From Methanosphaera cuniculi (GTDB lineage: Archaea > Methanobacteriota > Methanobacteria > Methanobacteriales > Methanobacteriaceae): 64,000 nucleotides of DNA. A program made the position numbers and the translations under genes. The DNA is taken from positions 62,001 through 126,000 of the forward strand of contig NZ_LWMS01000020.1 of NCBI RefSeq assembly GCF_003149675.1. Direction: 5' to 3'. Of this stretch, positions 47,604 through 56,639 are shown one piece after another. The notes under the pieces are model-generated. The model saw only the letters and a list, made by a program, of their open reading frames with translations. It ran no database searches and had not been told where the DNA came from. Positions within the stretch are counted from its first letter, which is position 1. Each line of letters begins with the position of its first letter.

Positions 47604-47784
47604 ATAGTATTTTTGTAAAATTTCTTTATTTTCATTAAATCTTTAAAATTTTAACCTAAATAACCATATTTTTCTAGTTAATTATGTTTTATAGATTTTC
47701 TTATCTTACTGTATAAAGTTTTAATAATAATGTTTAATATAAATAATAATTAGATAACATTTATTTTAATGGGAGGTTTTATTT

Positions 47785-48954
47785 ATTGTAGTTGCAGATT
47801 TTTTTCCATTGGTTCTTGCTGTTTTAATTCTTCTTTCAAGTTTTATTTCAGTTAAGTTGAGTTTTTCTGTTTCTGTTATTGAGATTGTTCTTGGTATTAT
47901 TGCAGGAAATCTTGGACTTTTACAGCCTGAATCTTGGATGGTTTATATTGCTGGTATTGGCGGTATGCTTTTAACTTTCCTTGCAGGTACTGAAATTGAT
48001 TTTGATATTGTTCGTCGTAATATTAAAACATGTCTTGGTATTGGTATTGGATCGTTTTTAATTTCATTTATATTTGTATTCTTATTTGCATACTATTCAT
48101 TTAGATGGGGTTTTGTTGCATCTTTACTAACAGCTACTGCTTTATCTGAAACATCTATTGCTATTGTGTATTCTGTGATTCTTGATCATGGTTTATCAGG
48201 TAAGAATATGGGTACAATCCTTATGGGTTCTACTTTCATTATTAATGTTTGTACAGCGTTAACTTTGAGTGTTTTATTTATGAAACAAGATATTTACACA
48301 CTCATATTCATTATTGCATCTGTTGTTATTTTAGCATTTGCTTATAAGTTTTCAGATGTTCTTTTTGAAAGTAAAACTTTTAGTATGCAACGTAATGAAA
48401 TTGAAATTAAGTATGTGATTTTATTAATTATTTTACTTATGTTTTTTGCAACTCTTGGAGGAGGACAGGCATTACTTCCAGTATTTTTATTAGGAGCATT
48501 GCTTTCTAAACCATTTAGTGAAAATAATAAAAATAATATGATTGAAAGACTTCAGATTGTTGTATTTAGTGTAATTACTCCAATATTCTTTATTATTGGT
48601 GGAACTAAGGTATCAATTCCTATTATTCTTAGTGCTTTTAGTTTGTTTATTGCACTTTTTGCTGTACGTCAAGTTGCAAAATTTATTGGTGCATATCCTG
48701 TCATTAGACGTGCTCTTAGTAGGAATCAAATTTATATTACATTAATTCTTAGTACTGGTTTAACATTTGGTCTTGTAGCAGCATTATATGGTGAAACTAA
48801 TAATCTTATCACAACAACAGAGTATAGTATTATTACAGGTGTATTAATTCTTAGTGCTATCATACCAACTATTATTGGTGATAGATTCTATGCACCATCA
48901 GAAGAAGATTTATATGATGATGAAAAAGAGTTAATTTCTGAAAATGAGGGATAA
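47785..48954 (+). CDS. Cation:proton antiporter (CPA2/KefB-type), ATT start
   Basis: A 389-aa membrane protein with about 11-12 helices. The family motif VIEIVLGIIAGNLGLL opens it, with AGTEIDFDIVRRN, the ion-site region ATALSETSIAIVYSV and ARRS-like VRQVAKFIGAYP. It exchanges Na+ or K+ for H+ across the membrane. The canonical TTG at 47809 is 32 nt from the SD GGGAGG (47771-47776) and cuts the first helix; the ATT at 47785 lies 8 nt from it and adds VVADFFP. ATT is preferred. T-rich codon use like the gene at 3475. Confidence 0.82.
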   Translation: MVVADFFPLVLAVLILLSSFISVKLSFSVSVIEIVLGIIAGNLGLLQPESWMVYIAGIGGMLLTFLAGTEIDFDIVRRNIKTCLGIGIGSFLISFIFVFLFAYYSFRWGFVASLLTATALSETSIAIVYSVILDHGLSGKNMGTILMGSTFIINVCTALTLSVLFMKQDIYTLIFIIASVVILAFAYKFSDVLFESKTFSMQRNEIEIKYVILLIILLMFFATLGGGQALLPVFLLGALLSKPFSENNKNNMIERLQIVVFSVITPIFFIIGGTKVSIPIILSAFSLFIALFAVRQVAKFIGAYPVIRRALSRNQIYITLILSTGLTFGLVAALYGETNNLITTTEYSIITGVLILSAIIPTIIGDRFYAPSEEDLYDDEKELISENEG

Positions 48955-49014
48955 AAAAAAGTAAGATATAACTTATTTTTCCCTTAGACTATTTTTTTTA
49001 AATTTAAACTTATT

Positions 49015-49671
49015 TTATTCTATTTTTGGCTTTGTTCTTTGTCCTTTTTTTCGTATTACTTCACGTATTATTGCTTTCATTGGTGTTCTTATTCCATGTG
49101 CTGATGTTTTTCCTTTTTTTATATATTTAAGTATTTCTTCTACATCATAAGCTTCTGGTATTTGTGTATAACAACTTCCTATTCCTTCTATAAAGTGTGC
49201 ATCACTTGATCCTATTGGTGGAATGTCATATTTTTCTGAAGTTTTCTTTGCTCTGTAATTTGAAACTCCTAAAATATAACGTGAATTTCGTGTTTCAATA
49301 GCATCAATATTAAGACCTGTTACCATAGATCCTACACCACTTCGATAAAAACAGTATGGGTGTGCTGCTATTGCTATAGCACCATTATCATGTATTTGGT
49401 CAATTGTCTCCTCAGGTGTCTGGAGTGGTTTTATGTATTCTGTAATTCCAAGTGCTACAATATGTCCTTCTGATGTACTTACCTCTTCTGCTGGTATTAC
49501 AATTATTCCATCATGTTCTACATCTTTTATAGCTTCTATTGCTCCAATTTCATCATGATCTGATATTGCAATAGCTTTTAAGTTTTTTTCACGACTACAT
49601 CTTATAATATCTTCTAGTGGCATTATTGAGTCTTTTGAGTATTTACTGTGAATATGTGTATCTATTTTCAT
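49015..49671 (-). CDS. PHP-domain phosphoesterase
   Basis: A 218-aa PHP (polymerase and histidinol phosphatase-like) protein. The metal-binding motifs are DTHIHSKYSKDS, AISDHDEIGA, IPAEEVSTSEGHIVALG, AAHPYC and GSSDAHF. It hydrolyses phosphoesters, perhaps a nucleotide; the substrate is unknown. Two ATGs are possible, 49680 (MRKMKIDTH) and 49671 (MKIDTH). The SD AAGGAAAG fits 49671 better and yields the standard family start. Confidence 0.85.
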   Translation of the reverse strand: MKIDTHIHSKYSKDSIMPLEDIIRCSREKNLKAIAISDHDEIGAIEAIKDVEHDGIIVIPAEEVSTSEGHIVALGITEYIKPLQTPEETIDQIHDNGAIAIAAHPYCFYRSGVGSMVTGLNIDAIETRNSRYILGVSNYRAKKTSEKYDIPPIGSSDAHFIEGIGSCYTQIPEAYDVEEILKYIKKGKTSAHGIRTPMKAIIREVIRKKGQRTKPKIE

Positions 49672-49680
49672 TTTTCTCAT

Positions 49681-49985
49681 CTTTCCTTAAAACTAATAGG
49701 GTGTTGTGGTAAATTAATTATTAAACATTCTTTTATTTATTATTTATTTTCATAAGGTTAATAATTTCTTTTTAATATTAAACATTAATTTAATAATTAA
49801 TAAGATACTAATATAATATTATAATATCAACTTTTTTTTGGATATAGTAGAAAATCAAAGATATTATGATGTAATCTGCTATTATATGAATAAAAAAAGA
49901 GAAGATATAATAAATTTTTATAGAATAATTTAATTTAATAATAAAAAGAAAATTTTTTAGGAATTATTTTGGAGAATAAAATATT
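49681..49985. other. 305-bp divergent intergenic region
   Basis: Holds the divergent promoters of the PHP gene and fae-hps. TATA-like stretches such as AATATAATATTATAA are at 49810-49830. There are no ORFs or RNA. Confidence 0.45.
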
Positions 49986-51197
49986 ATGTATGAAATAGGA
50001 GAAGCATTAATCGGAGATGGACCAGAACTTGCACATATTGACTTACTTATTGGAGATAAAAAAGGACCTGTAGGTACAGCATTTGCAACAAATATGGCAA
50101 GCATGTCTGTAGGACACACACCATTACTTGCTGTAATTAGACCAAACCTTGCAACAAAACCAGCAACACTAATTATACCAAAAGTAACAGTACAAAACCT
50201 TGATGATGCAAGTAAAATCTTTGGTCCTGCACAAACAGCAGTAGGACGAGCAGTAGCAGATGCAGTAGAAGAAGAAATTATACCAAAAGATATTGTAGAT
50301 GATATAGTACTTATGGTAAATGTATTCATTGACCCATCAGCAAAAGACTACCGTAAAATATACCAATACAACTATGGTGCAACAAAACTTGCAATAAAAA
50401 GAGCACTTGAAAACTATCCATCTGTTGATAAAGTATTAGCAGAAAAAGACCGTGGAACACACCCAATAATGGGATTCAAAGCTATGAAATTATGGAACCC
50501 ACCTTACTTACAAGTAGCATTAGATCTTGATAATGAAGATAAAATGAGAAGTATTATCCAAGCACTTCCAAAACGTGAAAGAATACTTATAGAAGCAGGA
50601 ACACCACTAGTTAAAAAATTCGGTGTAGAAATTATAAGTAAAATCCGTGAAGAAAGACCTGGAGCATTCATCATTGCTGATCTTAAAACACTCGATGTTG
50701 GTCGTGTAGAAGTTAAAATGGCAGCAGATGAAACAGCTGATGCAGTAGCAATATCAGGACTTGGAACAAACGAATCAATAGAAAAAGCAATACATGAATG
50801 TCAAAAACAAGGAATTTACTCAATCCTTGATATGATGAATGTATCAGACATACCAGCTAAACTTGAACAACTCAAACTTAAACCAAATATAGTATTATTA
50901 CACAGAAATATTGATTCTGAAACAATGCGTGATAATGATAATGAACAACAATCCGAATGGGGTAATATTAAAGAAATTAAATCATTACTCGGTGAACGTG
51001 GACTTATCGCTGTTGCAGGTGGAGTAACTCCAGAAAAAGTAACAACAGCACTAGAAAATGGAGCAGATATCATCATTGCAGGACGTTACATTATCGGATC
51101 ATCAGATGTAAGACGTGCAGCAGAAGACTTCCTCTACTACATGCCACAAGATTCAGATACAATGAGACTTGCTCTTGATGAAGATGAAAAAATATAA
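49986..51197 (+). CDS. fae-hps: Bifunctional Fae-Hps (formaldehyde-activating enzyme/3-hexulose-6-phosphate synthase)
   Basis: A 403-aa fusion. Residues 1-165 are Fae ([46 protein letters not shown]), which condenses formaldehyde with tetrahydromethanopterin. The rest is the orotidine-decarboxylase-fold Hps domain ([42 protein letters not shown]). In methanogens it releases formaldehyde to make or break ribulose phosphates for pentose supply. SD TTGGAG. The length is as expected; no frameshift. Confidence 0.95.
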   Translation: MYEIGEALIGDGPELAHIDLLIGDKKGPVGTAFATNMASMSVGHTPLLAVIRPNLATKPATLIIPKVTVQNLDDASKIFGPAQTAVGRAVADAVEEEIIPKDIVDDIVLMVNVFIDPSAKDYRKIYQYNYGATKLAIKRALENYPSVDKVLAEKDRGTHPIMGFKAMKLWNPPYLQVALDLDNEDKMRSIIQALPKRERILIEAGTPLVKKFGVEIISKIREERPGAFIIADLKTLDVGRVEVKMAADETADAVAISGLGTNESIEKAIHECQKQGIYSILDMMNVSDIPAKLEQLKLKPNIVLLHRNIDSETMRDNDNEQQSEWGNIKEIKSLLGERGLIAVAGGVTPEKVTTALENGADIIIAGRYIIGSSDVRRAAEDFLYYMPQDSDTMRLALDEDEKI

Positions 51198-51429
51198 GAC
51201 TTAAAAAAAAATATTTGTACTCAAACGATTTTTAAATAAGATAACTTATTTACTTCTCCTCCCTAAAATTTATTTTTAGAATAACTTTATTTTTTTAGTA
51301 ATTATATGTTAAATTATGTATTATAATTAAGAACTTATTCTATTATAACTTATAACTTATGTAGATTTAACTTAAAAGTATCACAATTATAATAAATTCA
51401 TGTTTAAAAAAAAAGATATTATGAGTGAA

Positions 51430-52020
51430 TCATAAAACACTCATAGAAGGTCTTAAATTATCATAAGTTAACCGGTAGCGTTTTTTAACAACATCCTTAT
51501 CAAACTGAACATTTTCACGTTCTAAAAGAAACTTCTTAACACTACCATCAGATGTACCATTATAACCACCAACATGCCAATCAGCACGAACAGTTCTATG
51601 ACATGGAATTATAAGTGGAAATGGATTTGAAGCTAAAGCATTAGCAACAGGTCTTGCACTTTTATCTTTACCAATTAAATGAGCAAGCATCTTATAGGTT
51701 ACCACATGTTGATATGGAATTTCAAGTTGTTTTTCAAGAACTTTTTGTTGAAAATCTGTTAAATCTGAAAAATCAAGCTCAACATCATTAAAGTTAACCT
51801 CAACACCCCTTACAACATCTTTAATTCCCTCAATAATACTCATAATATAATCTGATAAATTTTCCTCAAGGAGTACTCCTGAGAAATTATTTTTTGAGTA
51901 GTTATATTTACCACTTTCATCAGGAAGAATAACTTGTTTAATAACATCATTATCACCATCCCAGATAAGAGCGACTTCACCAATTTCGGTATTAAATACC
52001 ACATATTTTAATGAACCCAC
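51430..52020 (-). CDS. ogt: Methylated-DNA-protein-cysteine methyltransferase
   Basis: A 196-aa suicide repair protein. The active site IPCHRTV and the preceding helix PYQHVVTYKMLAHLIGKDKSARPVANALASNPFPLI are clear, followed by GGYNGTSDG and a basic C-terminus. It removes O6-alkylguanine lesions. The N-terminal ~85 residues are a poorly conserved domain. The GTG at 52020 is the canonical start with SD AGGATGTG; an in-frame ATT immediately before it (52023) is also possible. Confidence 0.92.
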   Translation of the reverse strand: MGSLKYVVFNTEIGEVALIWDGDNDVIKQVILPDESGKYNYSKNNFSGVLLEENLSDYIMSIIEGIKDVVRGVEVNFNDVELDFSDLTDFQQKVLEKQLEIPYQHVVTYKMLAHLIGKDKSARPVANALASNPFPLIIPCHRTVRADWHVGGYNGTSDGSVKKFLLERENVQFDKDVVKKRYRLTYDNLRPSMSVL

Positions 52021-52241
52021 AATTTACACATCCTATGTATTATAAAATAATAATCTACTTTTTTTTTAAGTCAAAATAAAAAATATATATTATATAATAT
52101 CCAATCTATTAAAAAGAACATAAAAATATAACCTTAATTAATACATGAAAAATAAAAAATACTTTAAAATATAGGATGAAATAATAAAATAAATAAAATT
52201 AAGATTAAAAAAAATACAAAAAAAGGAGGTTTACCATTTAA

Positions 52242-52490
52242 ATGTTTTATGAAATACTACAATTTTTAATAGCTCTTCTAGTTATTATTATTGCATTAAA
52301 AATTATCTTTAAATATGGTGGTACAATTCTTAAAATACTAGGATACTTGCTTGGTGGATGGATTTTATTATTTATTGCAAATCTAATACCTGGTATTTTT
52401 ATTCCAATTAATCTACTTACAGTAGTAATTTCAGGATTTGGTGGAGTTCCGGGAGTACTACTGTTAATACTATTATCACTTATAGCTTAG
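52242..52490 (+). CDS. BofA-like small membrane protein
   Basis: An 82-aa protein with two or three hydrophobic helices and the pattern of the pro-sigma-K processing inhibitor BofA family (KILGYLLGGWILLFIANLIPGIFIPINLLTVVISGFGGVPGVLLLILL). Archaeal members exist although there is no sporulation; the role is unknown. SD AAAGGAGGT. It stands alone. Confidence 0.75.
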   Translation: MFYEILQFLIALLVIIIALKIIFKYGGTILKILGYLLGGWILLFIANLIPGIFIPINLLTVVISGFGGVPGVLLLILLSLIA

Positions 52491-52523
52491 ATAAAAAAAA
52501 ATAGAAGAAATATTTTTAGGTAA

Positions 52524-54008
52524 TTATATACCTTCTATTTTTTTAATATTATTAAAAATATCATCAATACTATAGTAATCTCCATGTTCTTTTTGTGCTT
52601 TATCTGCTGCATATCCTATTATAAAGGCTGCTATTGATGCTGCATCAAATAATGAATCTGTTTTTGTAACAAGTGCACATGTTAAACCTGCTAGTATATC
52701 ACCAGTTCCACCCATAGTCATACCTGCATTACCAGTATTATTTAATTTATAATCTTTTTGTGTTGTTATTATATCAACTACACCTTTAAGTAGTATTGTC
52801 AGGTTGTATTCATCTGAGAGTTTTTGTAGTAATTCTATTTTTTCATCCATCATATCAGGTAGTTTTTCATCTGTAAATGTCATAAATTCATGTACATGAG
52901 GTGTTATTATAACTTTCTTATTTCGTGTATTTTCAATATCTACAAGTTTTAGTGCATCAGCATCTATTACTACTGGTTTATCTACACTTTTTATAATATG
53001 ATTAAATAATTTACCAGTTCTTACATCTACTCCTGATCCTGATCCTATAAGTATTGCATCAACTTTTTCAATTAGATCTGATATCATATCATAGCTTTCA
53101 TCTGTAAGTGTATCACCTGGTGTACTTCGTACTATGAATTCTGGATTATATTGTTTGATGATTGGTGCTGATTTTTCAGGTACTACAATATAAACAAGAT
53201 CTACATGTTGTGTTAGTGCTGCTGTTGCTGCAAATACTACAGCTCCAATGTAATCTTTATTTGATCCAATAATTAGTATGGATCCATTCTGATTTTTATG
53301 TGAATCTGGTTTTGGTTTATGTATTTTAAGAAGATCACCTAATCCTGTGTAGAGTTCTGATATTTTTGGTATTCCAATATCAAGTACTACTACATCTCCT
53401 GTGTATGTTTTTTGTGCTTTTATTAGTCCTGTTTTCTTTTTATGAAGTGTTAGTGTAGTTTGTGGTATTACCTGTTTATCTGGTGTACTTCCATCTGTTG
53501 GATTTAATCCTGTTGGTATATCTACTGATATTACTATTGCAGGTGAGTAGTTTATTGTATCTACTGCTTTTGATATTGGTTCTCTTAGTTTTGATCGTAC
53601 ACCTGTTCCAAGTATTGCATCAATTATTATATCACTATTATCTGGTTTTAGTTGTGTTGAATCACGTATTTTATATAATTTAAGGTTTCCATCTGCTTGT
53701 GCTATTTTTTCTATTGCAGCATAATTTAGTTGTGTATCTGGATGTTTGATATTTCTTGGATCAAATAGAATAAACAATCGTATTTTATATCCATAATTTA
53801 AAAGATGACGTGCTACTACAAGTCCATCTCCACCATTTCCTCCTGATCCTACATATATTGATATTTTTTTATGATTAGGATAGTTTTCTTTTATGTAGTT
53901 TGCAATTTGTGATCCTGCATTTTCCATTAAAACTAGTGTTGGTATACCATTGTATGCTGTGTTTTTATCTACCACACTCATTTGTATTGGTGTTAATACA
54001 TTTTTCAT
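52524..54008 (-). CDS. nnr: Bifunctional NAD(P)HX epimerase/dehydratase
   Basis: A 494-aa metabolite-repair enzyme. The N-terminal NnrE/YjeF-N domain (MENAGSQIANYI, VGSGGNGGDGLVVARHLLNYG) epimerises damaged NAD(P)H hydrate. The C-terminal NnrD domain (SILIIGSNKDYIGAVVFAATAAL, GMTMGGTGDILAGLTCALV) dehydrates it with ADP or ATP. Both halves have their nucleotide glycine loops. The SD GGGGAT precedes ATG 54008. Confidence 0.93.
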   Translation of the reverse strand: MKNVLTPIQMSVVDKNTAYNGIPTLVLMENAGSQIANYIKENYPNHKKISIYVGSGGNGGDGLVVARHLLNYGYKIRLFILFDPRNIKHPDTQLNYAAIEKIAQADGNLKLYKIRDSTQLKPDNSDIIIDAILGTGVRSKLREPISKAVDTINYSPAIVISVDIPTGLNPTDGSTPDKQVIPQTTLTLHKKKTGLIKAQKTYTGDVVVLDIGIPKISELYTGLGDLLKIHKPKPDSHKNQNGSILIIGSNKDYIGAVVFAATAALTQHVDLVYIVVPEKSAPIIKQYNPEFIVRSTPGDTLTDESYDMISDLIEKVDAILIGSGSGVDVRTGKLFNHIIKSVDKPVVIDADALKLVDIENTRNKKVIITPHVHEFMTFTDEKLPDMMDEKIELLQKLSDEYNLTILLKGVVDIITTQKDYKLNNTGNAGMTMGGTGDILAGLTCALVTKTDSLFDAASIAAFIIGYAADKAQKEHGDYYSIDDIFNNIKKIEGI

Positions 54009-54112
54009 TTATTATCCCCACTATATTTTTAGTTTTTTTTTAATATGATATTTATAAGATATAAAATGTGTATATAATAAGTTTTTTCTATTATTTTTTT
54101 AAATTAAAAATT

Positions 54113-54136
54113 AAAAAAAAAGGAAGGGGAGGTGAT
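54113..54136 (-). terminator. ftr: Anti-SD-like element plus T9 tract after ftr (minus strand)
   Basis: Read on the minus strand: ATCACCTCCCCTTCC then T9. ATCACCTCC equals the 3' end of 16S rRNA, i.e. the anti-Shine-Dalgarno. It lies 40-60 nt after the ftr stop. Confidence 0.55.
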
Positions 54137-54174
54137 GAATTTTAGATTAAAAAAAAATAGTATTATGATTTTTT

Positions 54175-55065
54175 TTATTGTTTTATTAGGTTTATTTTAT
54201 ATTTACCTAGGTTTCCACCATAGTTTCCTGCTGATATTTTAACAACATCAGGCACTGTTTTTATTGCATCTATCGCTTTTTGTGTTGCTTCATTTATAAT
54301 ATCTTCATTTAGTGCATCAAATACTATTTCATATACTCCATTTACATCTTCTGGAAGTTGTGAATCATCTATTTCATCTTTTAGTGTTGGACAGAATTGT
54401 TCATTTGTTGTTGCATTCATGAATTTATATTTTTTTGATCCTACTTTTGATCCTGATGCTACTATTCCTCCAGGGAAAGGTGTTATTACTCCGGATATAT
54501 TTGCTATTGCTTCAACTGCTGCTTGTGCTGCAAGTAGTGCTGTTTGTTGTGTTTTTGCCATGATAAATAGATTTCCTCCAGCAACAGCATTTGTTATTCC
54601 AAAGTTTTCTTCAATTATGAAGTCTCCTGACATTACAGGTATTTTATAGTAGGTTTTATCATTTTCATCATATGATGTTTGATATCCATCTGCAAAGAAT
54701 GATAATTTAAATCCTAGATTTGTTTGTTTATCAGATTCTTCAATTAAGTTGTATACTGCTGTTGTTGGTGCTGTTAGAACACATTGTCCTATACGTTCAA
54801 GGAGTTGTTCTTCTAGATCTTCTGTTTTGTTTTGACAGATTATTATTGAATAACCTGGTCTATTATCTGGTGTTTTTTCTGGTGGTATGTATTGATCAAT
54901 TCCAGCTTCTGCTCCACAACCTATGAATGATGTTGCAAATCCTGTTGCTTCTGTAGCTGCTATGTGTGCTAGTTGTTTTGTTGTTGCTGTTATAAGAAGA
55001 TGAGCTGCTTTTGTTTTAAATGCTTCAGCATATGTGTCATCTATTATTATTTCTTTATTTTCCAT
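54175..55065 (-). CDS. ftr: Formylmethanofuran:tetrahydromethanopterin formyltransferase
   Basis: A 296-aa C1 enzyme. The family start MENKEIIIDDTYAEAFKTKAAHLLITA is exact, followed by EATGFATSFIGCGAEAGIDQYIPPEKTPDNRPGYSI and VTPFPGGIVASGSKVGSKKY. It transfers the formyl group between MFR and H4MPT. Some Methanosphaera depend on methanol plus H2 and do not fix CO2 to methane. Its retention here implies that the C1 pterin branch is used for biosynthesis, an inference. SD GAGGTAAT. Confidence 0.96.
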   Translation of the reverse strand: MENKEIIIDDTYAEAFKTKAAHLLITATTKQLAHIAATEATGFATSFIGCGAEAGIDQYIPPEKTPDNRPGYSIIICQNKTEDLEEQLLERIGQCVLTAPTTAVYNLIEESDKQTNLGFKLSFFADGYQTSYDENDKTYYKIPVMSGDFIIEENFGITNAVAGGNLFIMAKTQQTALLAAQAAVEAIANISGVITPFPGGIVASGSKVGSKKYKFMNATTNEQFCPTLKDEIDDSQLPEDVNGVYEIVFDALNEDIINEATQKAIDAIKTVPDVVKISAGNYGGNLGKYKINLIKQ

Positions 55066-55196
55066 TGTATTACCTCATATTCAAGTTTTTTTTATAAAAA
55101 AAATTAAATTTATTATCTGAAAGTTCTAATTAATTATAAATTTACAAATTAAAAAGTAAGGTGATGATTTGTTATTTTTTTTTAAAAATAATTATT

Positions 55197-55212
55197 AAAA
55201 AAAGGAGGTGAT
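55197..55212 (-). terminator. Anti-SD-like element plus T7 tract (minus strand)
   Basis: Minus strand ATCACCTCC followed directly by T7, 26 nt after the stop of the flippase-like gene. On the plus strand it reads as a perfect GGAGGTGAT but no plus-strand gene follows. Confidence 0.55.
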
Positions 55213-55237
55213 ATTATTGTATAAATATTTTCTTTTA

Positions 55238-56338
55238 TTAGTTTGATTTGTTATCTTCTAGTTTCTTTGTTTCTTCATCATCTAGTTGTTCTTCATAGAG
55301 TTCTTCTTCTGTTTGTTCAGATTCAGATATTGATACTTCATCAAGTACTCCTGTACCAAAGTATGGTAATGTTGCAAGTCCCATGAAAGATACAAGCCAG
55401 TATGATATAAGACGTTCAATAAGTGTTGCTGCTGTACTTATAAATGATGGAATTCCAGCTATAGAATAAACAAGAATCATTATACCATCAATTGCACCTA
55501 CTCCTCCTGGAAGAGTTGGTATCATTCCAACTAGTGTTGATATTAAAAATACTGATGCAATTAATCCTAAAGATACATCTGTTCCAAAAGCTAGAAATAC
55601 TACATATACACGTACAACTTCAAGAAGCCATGCTCCACATGATATTAAAACAGCAAGGAAAAATACTCTTTTATTTGCCATTAAATATCTTAAACTATCT
55701 TGAAATCCTGATACTTGTTCAAGTGTTGTTTTTTCATAATTATCCAAGTCACGTTTTGTTATTTTACGTACCTGTCTAAATACCCACTTAATTGATCTTA
55801 CAGCAAAGCTTTCATTTATACAAATATAAATAATGAAACCAAGCAGTAGAACAAATAGAATTAAAACACCAATAAGTGTAGCTGTAACTGTAAAGCTTAG
55901 TCTTATTGTAAATATCAAGTATATCATTGCAATAATTGCTAGTGCTGCAAATGGGAATGTGTCAAATAATTTATCTCCCATTACTGTTGCAAATGTTTTT
56001 TTAAATGGTGTACCTGAATATTTACTTAGAAGATATGCACGTACTGGTTCACCACCTGCACGACCACTAGGTGTTAAGTTATTAATTGCAAGTCCTAGTA
56101 ATTCCATTGCAAATAAAGGTATTTTCTTATACTTTATATCAAGACTTGATGCAACAACTCCCCAACATGCTGTAAGTAAAATTAATACAACAATCTGAAT
56201 TATTATTGCAACTAGAACATAGAAAGGATCTGCTGTTTCTAATGCTTTAAGTATTTCACCAGGTCCTACAAAGTATATCATTATAGCAAGAATTACAATT
56301 CCTAGTGATAATAAAGCAAATACTCGTTTATAATTCAT
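55238..56338 (-). CDS. Lysylphosphatidylglycerol synthase/UPF0104-type flippase-like membrane protein
   Basis: A 366-aa protein with about eight helices. Characteristic blocks are NNLTPSGRAGGEPVRAYLLSK, TVMGDKLFDTFPF, and PTLPGGVGAIDGIMI. This matches the LPG synthase TM region/UPF0104 family, often proposed as lipid or polyisoprenoid flippase. Its role in Methanobacteriales cell-wall precursors is inferred. The C-terminus is acidic. SD AAGGAAA. Confidence 0.82.
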   Translation of the reverse strand: MNYKRVFALLSLGIVILAIMIYFVGPGEILKALETADPFYVLVAIIIQIVVLILLTACWGVVASSLDIKYKKIPLFAMELLGLAINNLTPSGRAGGEPVRAYLLSKYSGTPFKKTFATVMGDKLFDTFPFAALAIIAMIYLIFTIRLSFTVTATLIGVLILFVLLLGFIIYICINESFAVRSIKWVFRQVRKITKRDLDNYEKTTLEQVSGFQDSLRYLMANKRVFFLAVLISCGAWLLEVVRVYVVFLAFGTDVSLGLIASVFLISTLVGMIPTLPGGVGAIDGIMILVYSIAGIPSFISTAATLIERLISYWLVSFMGLATLPYFGTGVLDEVSISESEQTEEELYEEQLDDEETKKLEDNKSN

Positions 56339-56639
56339 AAATTTTATTTCCTTTTTATAATAAAAAAAATAATCCCCATAATTCTTTCTTATTTTATTGA
56401 AAAAATCTAAAAATTGAGATTACTTTCTATTATTCTATATAAATAATAATATTCCCCACATACTATTAAATAAGAGGATTATTATTTAATACTATATATT
56501 ATATATAATTTCTATATTAAAAGTTAATATTCATAATAATATTATATATGATAAAAAAATAAACAATATAAAATGTAGAAAGAATTTACATAATTGATTA
56601 CAAATTAATAAGAAAAAACTTAAAGGAAACCTGGGAATA
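56339..56639. other. 301-bp divergent intergenic region
   Basis: Holds divergent promoters of the flippase-like gene and trkA. Several TATA-like runs (TATATATTATATATAA near 56495-56511). No ORF. Confidence 0.45.

Noticed and set aside
52020-52025. ATT start for ogt one codon before GTG
   Set aside because: GTG 52020 also has acceptable SD spacing, so this case does not discriminate; excluded from the ATT list.
55204-55215. Perfect SD GGAGGTGAT on the plus strand with a following ATT-ATT-GTA
   Set aside because: The frame stops after two or three codons; its reverse complement fits a terminator of the minus-strand gene.
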